From NCBI RefSeq assembly GCF_014203115.1, contig NZ_JACHIJ010000002.1, forward strand, positions 806,001 through 870,000: a stretch of 64,000 bases of DNA, written 5' to 3'. This stretch comes from Afipia massiliensis (GTDB lineage Bacteria > Pseudomonadota > Alphaproteobacteria > Rhizobiales > Xanthobacteraceae). Shown here one piece after another: positions 15,287 to 28,500 of this stretch; the first letter of the stretch is position 1; each line of letters begins with the position of its first letter. The translations under genes were made by a program, and so were the position numbers. A model generated the notes under the pieces. The model was not told the origin of the DNA and ran no database searches. It saw only the letters and a program-made list of their open reading frames with translations.

Positions 15287-16051
15287 CTATCGCCCTGTCC
15301 GGACCTGCACGACCAGCGCGCTGAGCCTTGTGTTGAGCGCGGCGAGATTAACAGTGCCGATGCGCCCACCGCTCAGGCACTTGCGTCTACAATCCCCACC
15401 CCCGCTGGTGTCCGGCTGCCCGAACGTCGCCACCGGAACGGTGCCGGTCACGCGAAAGCCCCGCGCCACCAGCTTGCTGCGCACCGCCAGGCAATAGTTG
15501 ACCGAACGATAGGAAAATCGACTCTCGCCATGCCCGGCGCGATACTTCATCGTGGCGGTGCATAGGTCACCGCCCGCCAGACGCCAAGCTTGGGCCAGAT
15601 ACCTGACGCCGTAACGGATGTTGTTGGCGGGCGCGGCAAGCTCGGCATTGCTGCCGGCAAAGCCAAGCATCCGTGCAGTCGATGGCAAAATCTGCATCAA
15701 GCCGATTTCGCCGACGCCACCAATCGCCGCCGGGTTGTAGCCGCTCTCGACCGCCATCACGGCTTCCGCGACTTCCGGCGCGAGGCCCTCGCGTCTGGCC
15801 TCTGTTTCGATCAGAGCGCGATAGTCTGCCCGCATACCGTATCCCTGAGGCAGCGCACCGCCGTCATGCACACTCCTCGGGGTGGAGGCATTAGCTTTCG
15901 ACTCCTGCGTATCCGCGTTTTTAGTCGATGGATTCGCTTGGCTTTCCGAGGCCGGCGGGCTCAAGATGGACTCGGCACGGGCAAATCGAATGGAAACGTC
16001 GGTCGACGTAGCCATGATCAGAATGGCGAGCACACATCGCTTTACCCACAT
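15287..16051 (-). CDS. lytic transglycosylase (SLT domain)
   Basis: A 254-residue exported protein: signal peptide about residues 1-26 (ending RFARAE), a Ser/Asn/Lys linker, then an SLT domain (about 75-185). The catalytic Glu lies in AVMAVESGYNPAAI, followed by GEIGLMQILPSTARMLG, NNIRYGVRYLAQ and MKYRAGHG. The C-terminus carries a small Cys pair (GGGDCRRKCLSGG). It cleaves peptidoglycan, which would open space for an envelope-spanning assembly. Together with the TonB-C protein just upstream it belongs to the adhesin export unit; the conjugation transglycosylase at 44.7 kb is a separate gene. Confidence 0.9.
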   Translation of the reverse strand: MWVKRCVLAILIMATSTDVSIRFARAESILSPPASESQANPSTKNADTQESKANASTPRSVHDGGALPQGYGMRADYRALIETEARREGLAPEVAEAVMAVESGYNPAAIGGVGEIGLMQILPSTARMLGFAGSNAELAAPANNIRYGVRYLAQAWRLAGGDLCTATMKYRAGHGESRFSYRSVNYCLAVRSKLVARGFRVTGTVPVATFGQPDTSGGGDCRRKCLSGGRIGTVNLAALNTRLSALVVQVRTGR

Positions 16052-16055
16052 GCCA

Positions 16056-16523
16056 CTACTCCTCGTGCGATTGATCGCTGGAGCGGACTGACAGGTGAAG
16101 GTGCAGCGGCTGAAGCATATCGGCAGGCGGCGGGCTTACAACGACACTGGCGAGAAGTGCGCGCAGACCGACGATAATGTCTACGTCGTCAATCCCGTCG
16201 AACTCCAATCGCTCGATTTTGCCGGCGGATGTGACCCAACTACGAACCACAAGGGTTTCGGACGAATGTTTATCATGCTTTGCTAAGGCCTCGTGCAGGC
16301 GGCGCGCGGCAGCAGCATCACCAGCGAGCCGGTTTTCGAAACTGCCTTTCAGCTCGCCGGCAAAGTTTTGCCACGTCGCCGGCGCGCTCGCGGCGGAGCG
16401 ATAGGCGGTCCCTTGAGCAGCGGCGGGCGACGGCGTCGCCGCACTTGCGATAACGCCCGTCAGTGCCCCGAGGAGGTGAAGCCCCCGCTTCCACCACAAA
16501 GCGAGCGGCTGCTTATGGGGCAT
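16056..16523 (-). CDS. periplasmic TonB-C-like protein
   Basis: The start at 16523 (MPHKQPLALWWKRG) overlaps the end of the giant adhesin gene by 11 bases. The 155-residue protein has a signal peptide (ending ATPSPAAAQ). A C-terminal part resembles a TonB C-terminal domain: FENRLAGDAAAARRLHEAL, LVVRSWVTSAGKIERLEFDGI and a late PPADMLQPLHLHLSVRS strand. That last segment matches the PPxDMxxP ending of the TonB at 33.8 kb, so the two may be paralogues. It lacks a transmembrane anchor apart from the signal, so it could bind outer-membrane components without energising them. Confidence 0.7.
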   Translation of the reverse strand: MPHKQPLALWWKRGLHLLGALTGVIASAATPSPAAAQGTAYRSAASAPATWQNFAGELKGSFENRLAGDAAAARRLHEALAKHDKHSSETLVVRSWVTSAGKIERLEFDGIDDVDIIVGLRALLASVVVSPPPADMLQPLHLHLSVRSSDQSHEE

Positions 16524-19500
16524 TACGCTTCCGCTCGTCGTTATTGTCCTGATCCGAGCCTTGCGATCCCCCATAGCCGACAATCTCGACGATCATGACC
16601 GAGGCTTGTCCGTTGTTGCTCGGCTGCTGCGGCGCTAACTGCTGCGTGGAGGCTCCGACGTTTGAGGCTGACGTGAGCGCGGCCACAGGCGGCGCTTGCA
16701 CCGTCGGGATTCCCGTCGAGTTGCCTTGCACTTGGATGTTGGCGGCGTTCAGCACGAGGCGCGCGGCGAGATTGATGTCGAACGCGCGGATGCCCGCATC
16801 GCCCGCATCCACCGCACCGTTGGGTGCGATGAGATTGATCCAGCTTGGTGGTGCGTCGGGGAATACAGCCAGAGTACCGATGCCGCCACCGGTGGAAAGG
16901 CCCGCGAGATCGTTCTCGACAATCCCGGTATCGGGATCGATTCGCACGCGGGTCGGAGGTGCCGCCTTGACGGTCTTGGAGGCCGCGCCGGCGGCGATGT
17001 CCCCGAAGCTCGACCAGATCAGGATATTGCCGCCGCGCAGGGTGAAGATGCGAGAGGTGCCGAGCAGGATGCTGCCGTCGGCGAAGATGCGGATGTCGCC
17101 GCCACCTTCGGTAAGGATGCCTTGCTCCTGCGGCTGCGACCCGACCAAGGTAAAGCCAACCTCGACTCCACCGTGGGGCACTAGCATATTGATGTCGCCA
17201 CCCCGCGCTGTCTTGATCTGGCGCGATGTGAGCAGGATGCTGCCTCTCGCCTCGTCGTTGGCCGGGAACAGCGCGGCAATAGCGGCAAAGCCGTCCTCAT
17301 AAGTCCTATGGATCGCGTCCGGATCGTTATGGTCCCGACCGGACTGATCGAGTGCGATAAAGAAGGCTTCGAGCGCCCATTTACGCTTCTTGTTCTCGTC
17401 TGCAGCCTTGTACGCTGCGTACACCGTCGCGGGCGAGGTGTCCGACAAATTGAGCGCCTTGCCAAGCTTCGACAGCAGGCGGTCCGCCCTGTCACCCGCT
17501 GTCGCAGGATCGAGGAAATCTCGCTCGAAGGCGCCGTAGTCGAGGCCAGGTCCGCCGATATCTTTCGCCATTGTACCAAGACCGGCCGCCATGGTGATGG
17601 AGGCGCCCGATAACGGCAGGAACGGGTTGGACTGATTGCCGATCGTGACAATGCCGGTTGCGGTTCCATTCTGAGGCGCAGTCGCGGTCCCGGCACGAGC
17701 GTCCACGCCGAGATCGATATTGCGTCCCGCCAGCAGGTGAAGGCTGCCTGGCCCGCCGAGCTGGATATCACCAGCCTGCGGCGAATCCATCTGGACAACA
17801 GTTGTCCAGGGGGAGATCACAGTAACGAGTGGCAACGATGCCAGCCGCGCGAGCGAGTTCGGCGCATAGCCAACGATATCGCGACCAGCAGACACGATGC
17901 TGATGTCCGTCTCATGCAGGTTCTGCAAATAGAGGGCAATGTCCGAAATGTCGCGTCCGGCGATCAGGCGGGTTTGCTTGGGCGAGATCACTTGCAGACC
18001 GGTGATATCACCACCGCGTGCATAGAGGCGAACCGGCTCCCAATCATCCCGATGTGTCAGCTTGCCGTGCGCAGCAAGCTTGTCGGCAAGGGTTTGATTT
18101 GTGGCACCCGAGATAGACAGCCCATCGGCGGATGAAGACGGGCTTGCGATGACTCTGCCCGCCCCAGAAGTGGCCCGAGGTGACAGCGGGCTTGCAATGC
18201 GAAGGTAGTCTGCGTCGGAAAGAGTGACCTGCGCTTCGACGCCATACTTGGAAATGCTGGAGCCAGTTGTGTCCGTTATTAAATTGTAGCCACTTATATT
18301 CCCAGAGGCCAGCAGATCGAGAGTGCCGGTTGGCGACGGCGAGAGCAGCAGCGGTCCAATAATAGATACGTCACCCGACAGTGCTGCAAGCTGAAGTGTC
18401 GACGGCTTGGTCAGATAGACTTGGCTGAACACGTCCTGGCCCGCGAAAGATGTCACCTCCCCGAGACGGAGCCACCCACGCCTCGACGCCAAAGGAGACA
18501 GGCTGTGCACAGCGAACATCTGCTCGTAGTAACTAGCAAGCGAGCCGACCGTGTCGCGACCTTTTTTGTTCGACAGGGTGATATCCCCTGAGAGGGAGGT
18601 CGCCATGACCTTGTTTGTAGGCGCGTAAGTGCTGAAATACGTCTTCTGGGCCAAGTTATTGAGTATCCCTTGCGGCAAAGCAAACGGGTTGAGAATTGGC
18701 CCGACCAGAATGTCGCCCGCCGCGGATATCTCGATATCGCCTTTCCCAAGGAACAGGGTCGTGGGCAGCCAGGAGTCCGGATCGAGAATGAGATTTCTCG
18801 TGAACTCGCTGACAACGACGCCCGCCGCCGAAATCTTCAAGCCCGACTCCCACGCTAGGGCATCTACGGTGTTCCGCGCAGGATTGGAATGGATGCTGCC
18901 GCCGGCATCCAGGATCGCTTTGCCCTTTTCGACGTAGTAGACGCCGCCGCTGATATCACGGCTTGCGATCACGGAAACATCGCCGCCACCATATTCCGTG
19001 AGCGGCGCCGTCGCGGCCAGCACGTTCTTTGGAGTCCAAGCATTAGTCGGCGCGACGGCGTCAACGTTGACGATGTCTTGGCCGGCCTGGAGTCTCACGT
19101 TGCCGCCGCCCAGTGTTCCGACACCTTGGAAGAAGTTGCTGAAATCGACCCACCATGTGGTCGATGCTTTATCGGTCGGCTTACCCAAGCCATCCGTGAA
19201 CGGGGTCGCCATATCGAACATGCCGTTCGCCGGGTCGATATAGCCGCGCCGATAGAGCCAGTTGTTTGGTAATTCCAGGCTGGACGCGTCGACGAACGTC
19301 CGGCTCCCGACCGCGCCGTAGCCGGTCAACCTGCGGATGTCATTCCCCGCTACCAGCGTGACGTTGCCGCCATGATCACTATATTGAGCTGGATAAGTTA
19401 CGAGCTTGGGGAATGCATAACCAAGATTGTAGGAGGCTGTATTGAAGGCCTGATATGTTGTGGTCGGTGCATCGAAGATGGCTGGATCGGGAACGATCCG

Positions 19501-22500
19501 GCTGCCAGCGGTGTAGATCGCGGCGAACGGGTTGATGAGCCGGATATCCTGACCTGCAAGGAGATCGATATCGCCGGTCCCAGTGCGGATTACCTGGAAG
19601 AAATTTGTCGAGCTATAGTACGGCACCCGGTCGTTAGACACACTTGCAGTTGCCGATTTTGGCGCATAGGAAGCAAAACCGTTGTAATCCGCACCGTTCT
19701 TGCCGAGCGTTATCGAACCGGTTGTGGTCCCAAGCTCCGCCAGAGGCAGGCGCTCTCGGTAGTCGGCTGCCGAGAGATCAGCGCCCGCGATAACACGATA
19801 GGACCAAGAGGCCGAGCCTGCTGGCATCAGCAGATCCAGCATAGCGCCCCAATGTAGACGACTTGTGGCGGATGCGGACGCTCCGGGCAATACAGCACTC
19901 GGATAGGTGACGCCGGTGCTGGTGAATCCATCGGTCAATGTATTGTAGAATTCGATATTACCGGTAGCGCGTAAAGTGAGCGTGCCCGGCACGCGGTCAG
20001 GACCATAACGCCAGGTCGAGAGATTCCAGTCGGATGTCGTTGTGCTCGCGGCGCTGCCCAGCGCCAGGCTGCCGCTCGAAAGCACCGCGACATTCGCGCC
20101 GCTGGTTTGGCTCAGCGTGAGCGTGACGTTGCTCACCGTCGTGTCGGCGGGCAGCGTGATCGCCGTCGCTCCGTTGCTGACTGTGAATTGCTGTGTCAAA
20201 GTGCCTGGCGCATTGAGTGTAACGATGGTTCCGGGAACCAAACTATTTAGATTCGCGTTAGCGAGAAAATTGGTGGTGACTCCGCTGGGCAGCTTGTAGG
20301 AGCCTGCCGCAGATGATTTGATTGGAACACCTGAGGTTCCAAATGGAAGCGTGAACGGCGTGGCCGCCGGCAGGGTGATGGTGTTGGCTGTCGCATCTGC
20401 AGTCGAGGCCAACGACAGGACGACGCCGCCCGCAACTGGCGTGATATCAGCGTTCTTCAGCCCGGTCAGATTGATATTGCCGGGAACCGAAAGGCTCACC
20501 GATCCGCCAGCTGTCAGAGTTCCTGCCCCCACGGTGATGATCTTGGCGTTAGCGGAAAGACCCGTCAGAGTAGCTCCGGCGGCAAAGCTCGTCCGCTTCC
20601 CTGTGGCTGCGTCGATCCAGTAGCCGGCGGTTGAGACAGTCAGAGCTCCGGTTCCCGCGACGACGGTCGCGGTCGTACCCCCGTCGAAGGAAATCAGGCT
20701 GCCCGCGCCGTTCAATTTGAAGGCGACGGCGCTGCGGTCGCCATTCTGGATCTCTACGCCGGGTGTGATCTGGGCGATGGCAGCGAGAGCTGGCTGCGAG
20801 CCGAACAGCCGGGTCTTGATCGCTGTCGTATTGGCGTCGCTTCCGGCGGCGCCGAGATAGGCCTTCGCGTCGTTGTCTGCCAACGCCTGAACGACGCCGT
20901 CAATTGCGCCATTGGCACGCGCATAGACCTTGAATCCCTCGGCCACGATTGAGGAGGCGTTCGACACCGTGCCGTTCACCGGCTGGATCTTTATCGATGT
21001 GCCGGCGCCAGAGGTGGTTACGGCACCGTCTGCCGCGTCAGTGCGAGGCGCACGCAGATGGAGGACGCCGCCCGGGCCGCCCGCGACGGCAAGATCAAGG
21101 CGCGATCCAGTCTGGATGTCGATCCCGTTAGCTCCCTCGCCACGGGTTTCGAGCCAGATTGTACCGCCCTTGCCCGCATTGTCGAACGCATCGGCCGAGA
21201 CGTCGAGCAAGGAGCCGCTTTGTAGTGTAATATCGTCCGACGCCGCGAGATAGATCGTGCCTCCCGTTGGTCCGCCGGCACGGATCTGTCCGTGGGCCGT
21301 CGCCGTGATGGCCCCGGCATCCGCCGAGAGCGAGTAGGATTTAGCGGTGGCGAGCCCGTCGAGCATGACATCGCCGCTGCGCACCCGAACGTTGCGCAAG
21401 GTCGAGAAGCTACCCCGATCCAACATGGCATCAAGCGCGGCAGTGCCGACGAGGCGCTTCGTGTCGAGCTTGAAACGCCCGCCCACGCCCTTGGCCCCAC
21501 CGCCACCTTCGAGGCTCGTTCCGCTGACGATGAACTCGCCGTTCCTGACGTCGACATCGAACTCCCCGCCATCGCCACCCACTTGCGGCGCCGCCACCGA
21601 AACTTTACCACCCGTCAGGCGAACCGAACCTGCATCCGAGGTCAGCGCTACGCCGCCACCACCGGAGTAGCGGATCACATCGAAGAACACCTGCTCCGTT
21701 CCCGACGCATCGAGAACGGTGTCCGTGAGAGCGATGTCGCCATCGAGCGCGTGCAGGCTGAGACGACCGCTCGGCAGCCGGAAGGTTGCGCCCGTGGCTT
21801 CTATCGTAGTCGCGAGCACTGTGAGCTTGGCGGCGAGACCACCCTCGACCGTAGCGGTCTGCCCTAGTGTGCTGTTGAAGATCGCCCGGCCATTGGCCGA
21901 AATCGTGTAATCCACACCCTTGGCTGCGGTAACGAGCGGTGTATCCACGACAAGATCACTGCCGAGAGAAAGCCCGCCCGCCCCAGAGGTCAGGACTCCA
22001 CGCGCCGCATCAAGCTTCACGCCCGTGAACTGGTCGATCGCCAGCGCGCCAGCCCCGAGCTCGATAGTGTTGGCGTTCAGGCGAAACGCACCACTTGCTC
22101 CTGCCTGATCAGCTGACGCAGCAATCCCGCGCTCGCGATTGCCGAGGCTCACCGTGTCAGCGGCAAAAGTCACACCCTCAGCGCCGGTGTTGAAGCCGCG
22201 AATCTGCGCGGCCTCGAAGGCGAGCTTGCCCTGCCCTACGGTGCCGAATTCGCCATGGCCGTAGATATCGAGCGTCCGGTAGGATGTCAGTATCACGCGC
22301 TCGGCCTCCGTCAGCAACTGGCTGAGCGCCTGCCCGGTGAGGACGATGCCGGGATTGGAGGGAAGCGTGTAGCTGCCGTCGAGCGCTAGCGTGACTTGCT
22401 GGCCCGCCTCCTGCAGGCTGCGTGTCTTGATCACGACGGACGGATCAATCACCGTATTGCCCGTGGAATTCAAGATCACCGAGCCAGCCGCACTCGGCTG

Positions 22501-25500
22501 CCCCTGTCCGTCGCGGCCGATCAGCTGCACATTGCGGCCAACCAACAGCGTTGGCGTGGTGGAGCTATCATAGCCAAATCGCGTCAGCCGCGCGTCAGCC
22601 GAAGTGCTGACGCGAACGGCTGAGCCATTGCCGCTCCCCGCCACCGCGTCGCGACCGATGCTCAAGGGCTGGCCGGCCCCGCCCGTCGCAGCGCCGCGAG
22701 CCTCGATCCGCGCACCGTCCTTCAGTGTCAGAGCCCCGCGCGAGACGAGAACAACGTCTTGCCCGAAGAGGGCTTCTTCCCGATTGTCGAGGATGAGATT
22801 GGCGCTCGTCACCGTGATGTTACCGGTGCCGTCCCGGTGGCCACCGACGAGCAGGCTGCTCGCGCCAAACGCGCCGAGATCGGCGGCTTCGATCGTCACC
22901 CAGCCGGTATAAAGGCTCCGCTCGGCGGTACCGCCAAGGATGGCGATGCCATTCGGATTGGAACTTCCGATATCAACGAACCCGCCGAGTGCGGCAGCCG
23001 ACGCACCTGCCGACTGTACCCTGCCGTGGAGCAGCAGCTCGGTGGCCGCCGCGATCAGCAAACGGCCGCCATCCATCGGCAGGCGCTGCGGAGTTATGCC
23101 GGCCTTGGCCGCAGCGTCGGCCAGGAAGGTGTTGGCACGGAAATCATCATATTGTGCGCGGGCATGCACCACGGTGCCCGGCGCCACCTCGAAGTACTTC
23201 GGCATGATCGCGCCCAGCGCCTTGCCGTCCAGCGCATTGCTGAAATAGCCCGCGACCATCGCTGAGCCGTCGGGCCGCGTTATGGAAACGGTGCCTGTCG
23301 CCGAACTGGAGCTTGGCGTCACGAGATACGCGCCTGGGAGAAGCGCATAGCGCGCCGGCAGCAGCGTATAGGTGCCCGCAGCAAGGCCTGCGCCGGCAGC
23401 CAGATAGATCTGGCTGCCGACGCCGAGTCCCGCATTGACATAGCCCGAGGCGGAGTTGGAATAGTGCGGCGCATAGTCGAAGCCGTAACCCGGGATCACC
23501 GCGTAGGCGTCCGATTTGGCTAGGATGTCGGTCGAGCCGCCATTGCCTTGCGTCCATTGATAGGCGTAGAGGTCCCCACCGCCGGCGATATCAATCCTGG
23601 CACCGGACTTCGAGTTGATCTTGTCGGCGAGAAGGCTGACGACCTTTTCCGGTGCGCCCGAGGTGTTGATCGGCGGCACCGGAGAGATGGGAGCGAAAGG
23701 CGGGATCCATGAGCCGTCCTTACCCAGACCCCCGTAAGGCATCACCAAGCCATCCGCTGACACCGAAAGCAGGCTGCCGTCCGCCAGCGTCAGGGTATTT
23801 ACACCCGGAATATCCGCTCCGGTGATGGGATCCTTAGGCGCTGGCTCCGCGGGATCGAAACCGACATTGATGGTGCCGAACGGCGCGCGTACGGTGCCCG
23901 AGATGTCAATCGTACGGGCGTAAAGCTCGATCCCGCCATTGACGGACAGCGGCGTTGGCCGCGATGCGCCGCCGCTGATCGTCAAGCGGCCTTCGTCGGC
24001 GTTCGAAGGATTGACGATGATCTGCAACCGCGCGTCGGTTGGCGCGTAGACTTGCCCCGCCGCGATCACCACGCTCCCTGCGGCATCGAGGACGCCGAAC
24101 CCGCGCAGGTCTCCGTCCCTGACGTCGAACGAGGTTGTGGATATATTCTCCAGCGCCAGATTGCCGATGTCGATCAGCTTCTGGGCGATGACGCTCAGGC
24201 TGCCGGGGCCGAATTGATGTGCCGGAATCGCACCCAAAATGCCAGCGTCGAGGTTGGGCAGCAGGAAGGCAGCATCACTTGGAGCGAAAGGCCGATAAGA
24301 GCTGCCGAGCGCGACGTAAGGCGCCCTCAACGTCACCGCGCCGTCAGCATAAATCGCGTTGCCCAGCTGGCTCACCATCAGGCTCCGACGGGCGTCAATC
24401 GTGACATCGCCTCGAAACAGCACGGCACCTGCGCCGCCGTCGCTGTTCAAGCGCAGGGTGTCGAAGCCACCGCTGGCGAACCGGTCGATGGAGAAATGCC
24501 CGCGGGACACGACACTGTCCGGGCAGCCGACGGCGCACCATATGCTGCCCGGCAGCGCGGTCCGTACTGTCGCATTTCCGGGTGCGAACGTGATTCCGTT
24601 GAGCAGTTGCTGATCGTCCTGAGTGACGATGAGGGAGGGGACGAAGGAGGACGGCCCTATGCGGCTATCTCCAAAATTTACCGATGATGATACGGAAAGC
24701 ACGCCACCCACAGCGTTCACGCCGCCGGCAGTACCGCGGAGCGTAGATTCGACGACCAGCAATCCCGAGCTTATGATCGACAACAAGCCACCATCGCTCT
24801 CTATCCACGTCGCCACGGATTTAGCAGATAGTCCGCTTCCAGCACTCGACGGGAGGTCGAGAACACCACGGGTACCGGAAACATCGAGAGTGCTGCCCTT
24901 CTCGGCAACAATGTCACCCTGAAGCGTGATACTGCCACCAGCAAGCACCGCGCCAGTGCGCAATCCGCGCGCATCCGGAATCAGCACGGTGGCGCCAGCC
25001 ACATTCAGGCTGCTGTTGGCGCCCAGGTGCAGCGTATGCGTAAGAGTCTCGCCGCTCTCGTTAATCTTTGCCGTCGATCCCGCGGCAATCGAGATTTTCC
25101 CTCCGGGCGCAGTCAGCGTTCCAAGCACGGTGACCGTGGAACCACTGATGGCGATGGAGGAGCCCTTGATCGTATTGGCGGTGCGACCCGGCTTGAGCGA
25201 GATTGCAGCGCCTTCCCCTATGAGGATGTCGCCACGCGCGGGACTGTTGTTGATTGCCCTCAGCGTCAGTGACACCGGATCGCGGAGCTCATCCACGGGC
25301 AGATAAGGCGACAGCCCTATTTCATGCGAGCCGCTGAAAGATGCCGCGACCTTCTGCACCTTGGGCTCGATCTTTATCCCTGCGACCAGATGTATACCGG
25401 GAACAACTGTGACTCCATCGGGGCCGAGCGCAGAGTACCCGGTCAGTGCGAAGCGGCTGAAGCCCCCTCGATCGAAGAAGTCCGGCGAGATCACAGTCAC

Positions 25501-28500
25501 GTCTTCGGCAGCCGCGCCACCAATCTGGAAGGCCCTGCCCTGGAGCGCGAGCGATCCGCCTGCTGCGCCGGAAAACCCCCTCAACTCACCGGAGGTAAGC
25601 AACGTTGTTCGATAGGAGCCAGTTCCGCCCCCGGTTGCTATCCACGGCGCCGTTTCAATCAACGCATTAAAGGTAGAGGGAGCCAATCCGAGGAGGCTGA
25701 TTGCTCCGGCATTACCGTAGGAAATTTTGCTCGAACTGCTGACGAGAACGCCGCCTGAAACGTCGAGAACGCTGCCTTCCCGAATCAAGACGCTCCCACC
25801 GATACCCATTGGGTAGGCAAAAGACGTCGGTGGCACGTGAGAACCGAGGCTCCCAATCCCTATTCCTCCTGCAGAGATACTGATCGCCCCCCCCGCAGTG
25901 ATCCGTGGAGATGCTGCAGCCTGTGCGGCGTCGATGACGGCACCCGACACATCAATGCGGCCCGATACCACGATGGAGGGCAGATCTTCGAACCGAATAG
26001 GATTGGTTACGGAAGGCGGTGTCGTCGTCAGATAGTCCAGCGGAAGCAACGATCCCGTCAGGACAACCTGTCCCCCATGGTAGGTGATGTCGCCCTGAAC
26101 GTCGATACCGCGCGCCGTGATGCTGAGTCCCGACAAGGGTGAGATGGCATAACCGAGGTTGACTCCGGCGGGCACCAAAACCCGGCCACTCTGATTGTCG
26201 ATATTAGCGATTCCGAAACCGTCGACGCCGAAAACAGACGCATCAATCTTGAGTGTGGCGTTGTCTGCGGCGGCCAAAGGCTGGGAGAACTCAGTAGGGA
26301 CGGGTCCGCCGGATGCGCGCGCCGCGCCCAGAATAATGTCGGGGCCAACGCCGAACGACACTCCGTTGAACGTCTGAGCGTTAGCGGCGCTCGATGTGAA
26401 AAATGGCTTGGCGTTGCCTGCTTCGAAATCGGCGATACTGCCCAACAAGAGATTCAGCGTCGAAGGCTTCGGAGCCGAAGCCGCCGTCAACTGATAGGGA
26501 CCAGTCAAGACGGCGCCATTGAGCGCACCATCGAGTACCATCGCTGGCGCCATAATCGAAAGCGTTCCGCCGTCGCCGCCCTTCATGAAGCCGTCGCGAT
26601 ATTGCATCGTCGGGCGCAGCGAACTCGAATATGTTTCCGTCCTCCCCCAGCGCGAGTGACTGCGCGTGAATCCGCCAGCCAATCCAGTATAGACACGATC
26701 AGGGGTTGCTTGAGACAGCGCCACGTAGCCGCCGTCCTGCAGAAGGAGCTGCGACTGCTCGTGAACATATCCGCCTTGATAGGCGATCGACCCGCCCGCC
26801 ACACTGATGCGGGCGCCATCGCGCACCACCACAGCATCGCCCGCGTTCAGGTTCACGGAGCCGCCGTTGACTGAGAGCTGCGCCACTGTGTGCGGGACGA
26901 GATCGATAAAGCCGGCAATGTCGGCAAACGGTGTGCCGATGTAGCTCTTGCCGTTGAAGACGCCGCTTTGCAGCAGATCCACCCAGACGGTGGCGCCGCG
27001 CAGTGCGCCATCGCGCTGTAACGGCGAGTCGGCGAGTTGAGCCGCGCGCAGCTCCGCCTGGATCACGGTGTTGGCGACCGATTCCGGGACGTTCACCAGG
27101 CCGGAGACGTCGATCAGCGCACCGGAGTCAAGATAGATTTGATGGAGAACGCCATTCTTGCCGGAGGGCATAAAGAACTGCGATATCCCGGGCAGCCTGG
27201 TTGTGCGATATTCATCTGCAATATCTGCATCACCGAGATCGAGGAATTCGCCGGCACTCATACTAACTTTGCCGGACGGCGCGAGAATCGTTGCTCCCAC
27301 TAATGTTCCGCCGGTGTCCGTCCCGTTTTTGAGATGGATTGCGCTTCCCAGCACATTGATCTGGGATTTCTGTTGAAGTGAGGAAAGCTGTACAGTTTCT
27401 GTGCTGTCGATCTCCGGCAGGACCGAGGTCAGGCTCCGCGACCCGAATTCAACCAAGCCTGTTTTGCGCGGCGCCAAGTATAATCCTTCGGGATAGATGT
27501 CCTTTAACGACGCCCCGCCCGGCAACCCATAGAAGATGGCGGCGTCGTAGGCCGCGTTGATATCGATCCGTCCGTTGAGCGCGACCGAGGTGGTAGCCAG
27601 CGTCACTCCATCCTGATATATGGCCGCGCCGTTTAGGCTGATGTTGCCAAGCGGGGCGGTAATTAAGCCGCCGTTCCATATGACACCGCGCGCCGCCAGG
27701 CTGCTCCCTGCAGTATCAACAACGCCAAGCGAAGGATCGCTAACCTTGCCGACGAAAACATCGAGACCGCGCAAGCTAGGATCACTGGCGTCATGCGCAC
27801 GGATCGCGACCTGAAGGCCCGCTGCGAGAATGGTCTGGCCGTCCGGCGTCGAGATCACGCCTTCGTTCCTGACGTTGGGACCGAGTAGCATGATGCGCCC
27901 GCCCTGGTGCGCGCCCGAGGTAGCGGCGTTTAGGAACGCGCCTTTTTCGACGACGACCTCGCCGACCGCGCCGACAGACGGCGCCGTGTCGAGTGGATCG
28001 GTCGGAGGTTTAATGGTCGGCAAAGCTGAGAACTGGAACTCTCCAGTGGAGTTGTTTAGAATTCCATTCGCATAAAGGCTTTGGTTGAGCCAGAGCGATG
28101 AGGCCACCAAGGATCCGACATTGATCTGGCTTGTGCCGCCGAAAATGATGCCGCTTTGGTTGATGACGTAGACAGTACCCTTGGCGTTGATGGTCCCGAG
28201 GATACTGCTTGGCGCGAGGCTCGGATCCTGCACGCGATTGAGGATGCTCCAGCTTGCGTCCTGCTGATCGAAATTGACCGTCGTCTTCGCTCCGACGTTG
28301 AAGCTCGTCCAGTTGGCGATCGCCTTCTGCTCGGTCTGCTGGATGGTGACGATGGTCCGATCCCCGGATGTCGTCTGTGTCGGCCCGTTGGCGCCGGTCC
28401 ATTTGAAGGCCAGATCGGGATTGGCCACGAGACCTCCCGCAGTCAAACCATTGGGCACCACTGACGCGGCCTGCTGTGCAGCCGCACGCGCTGCTACCTG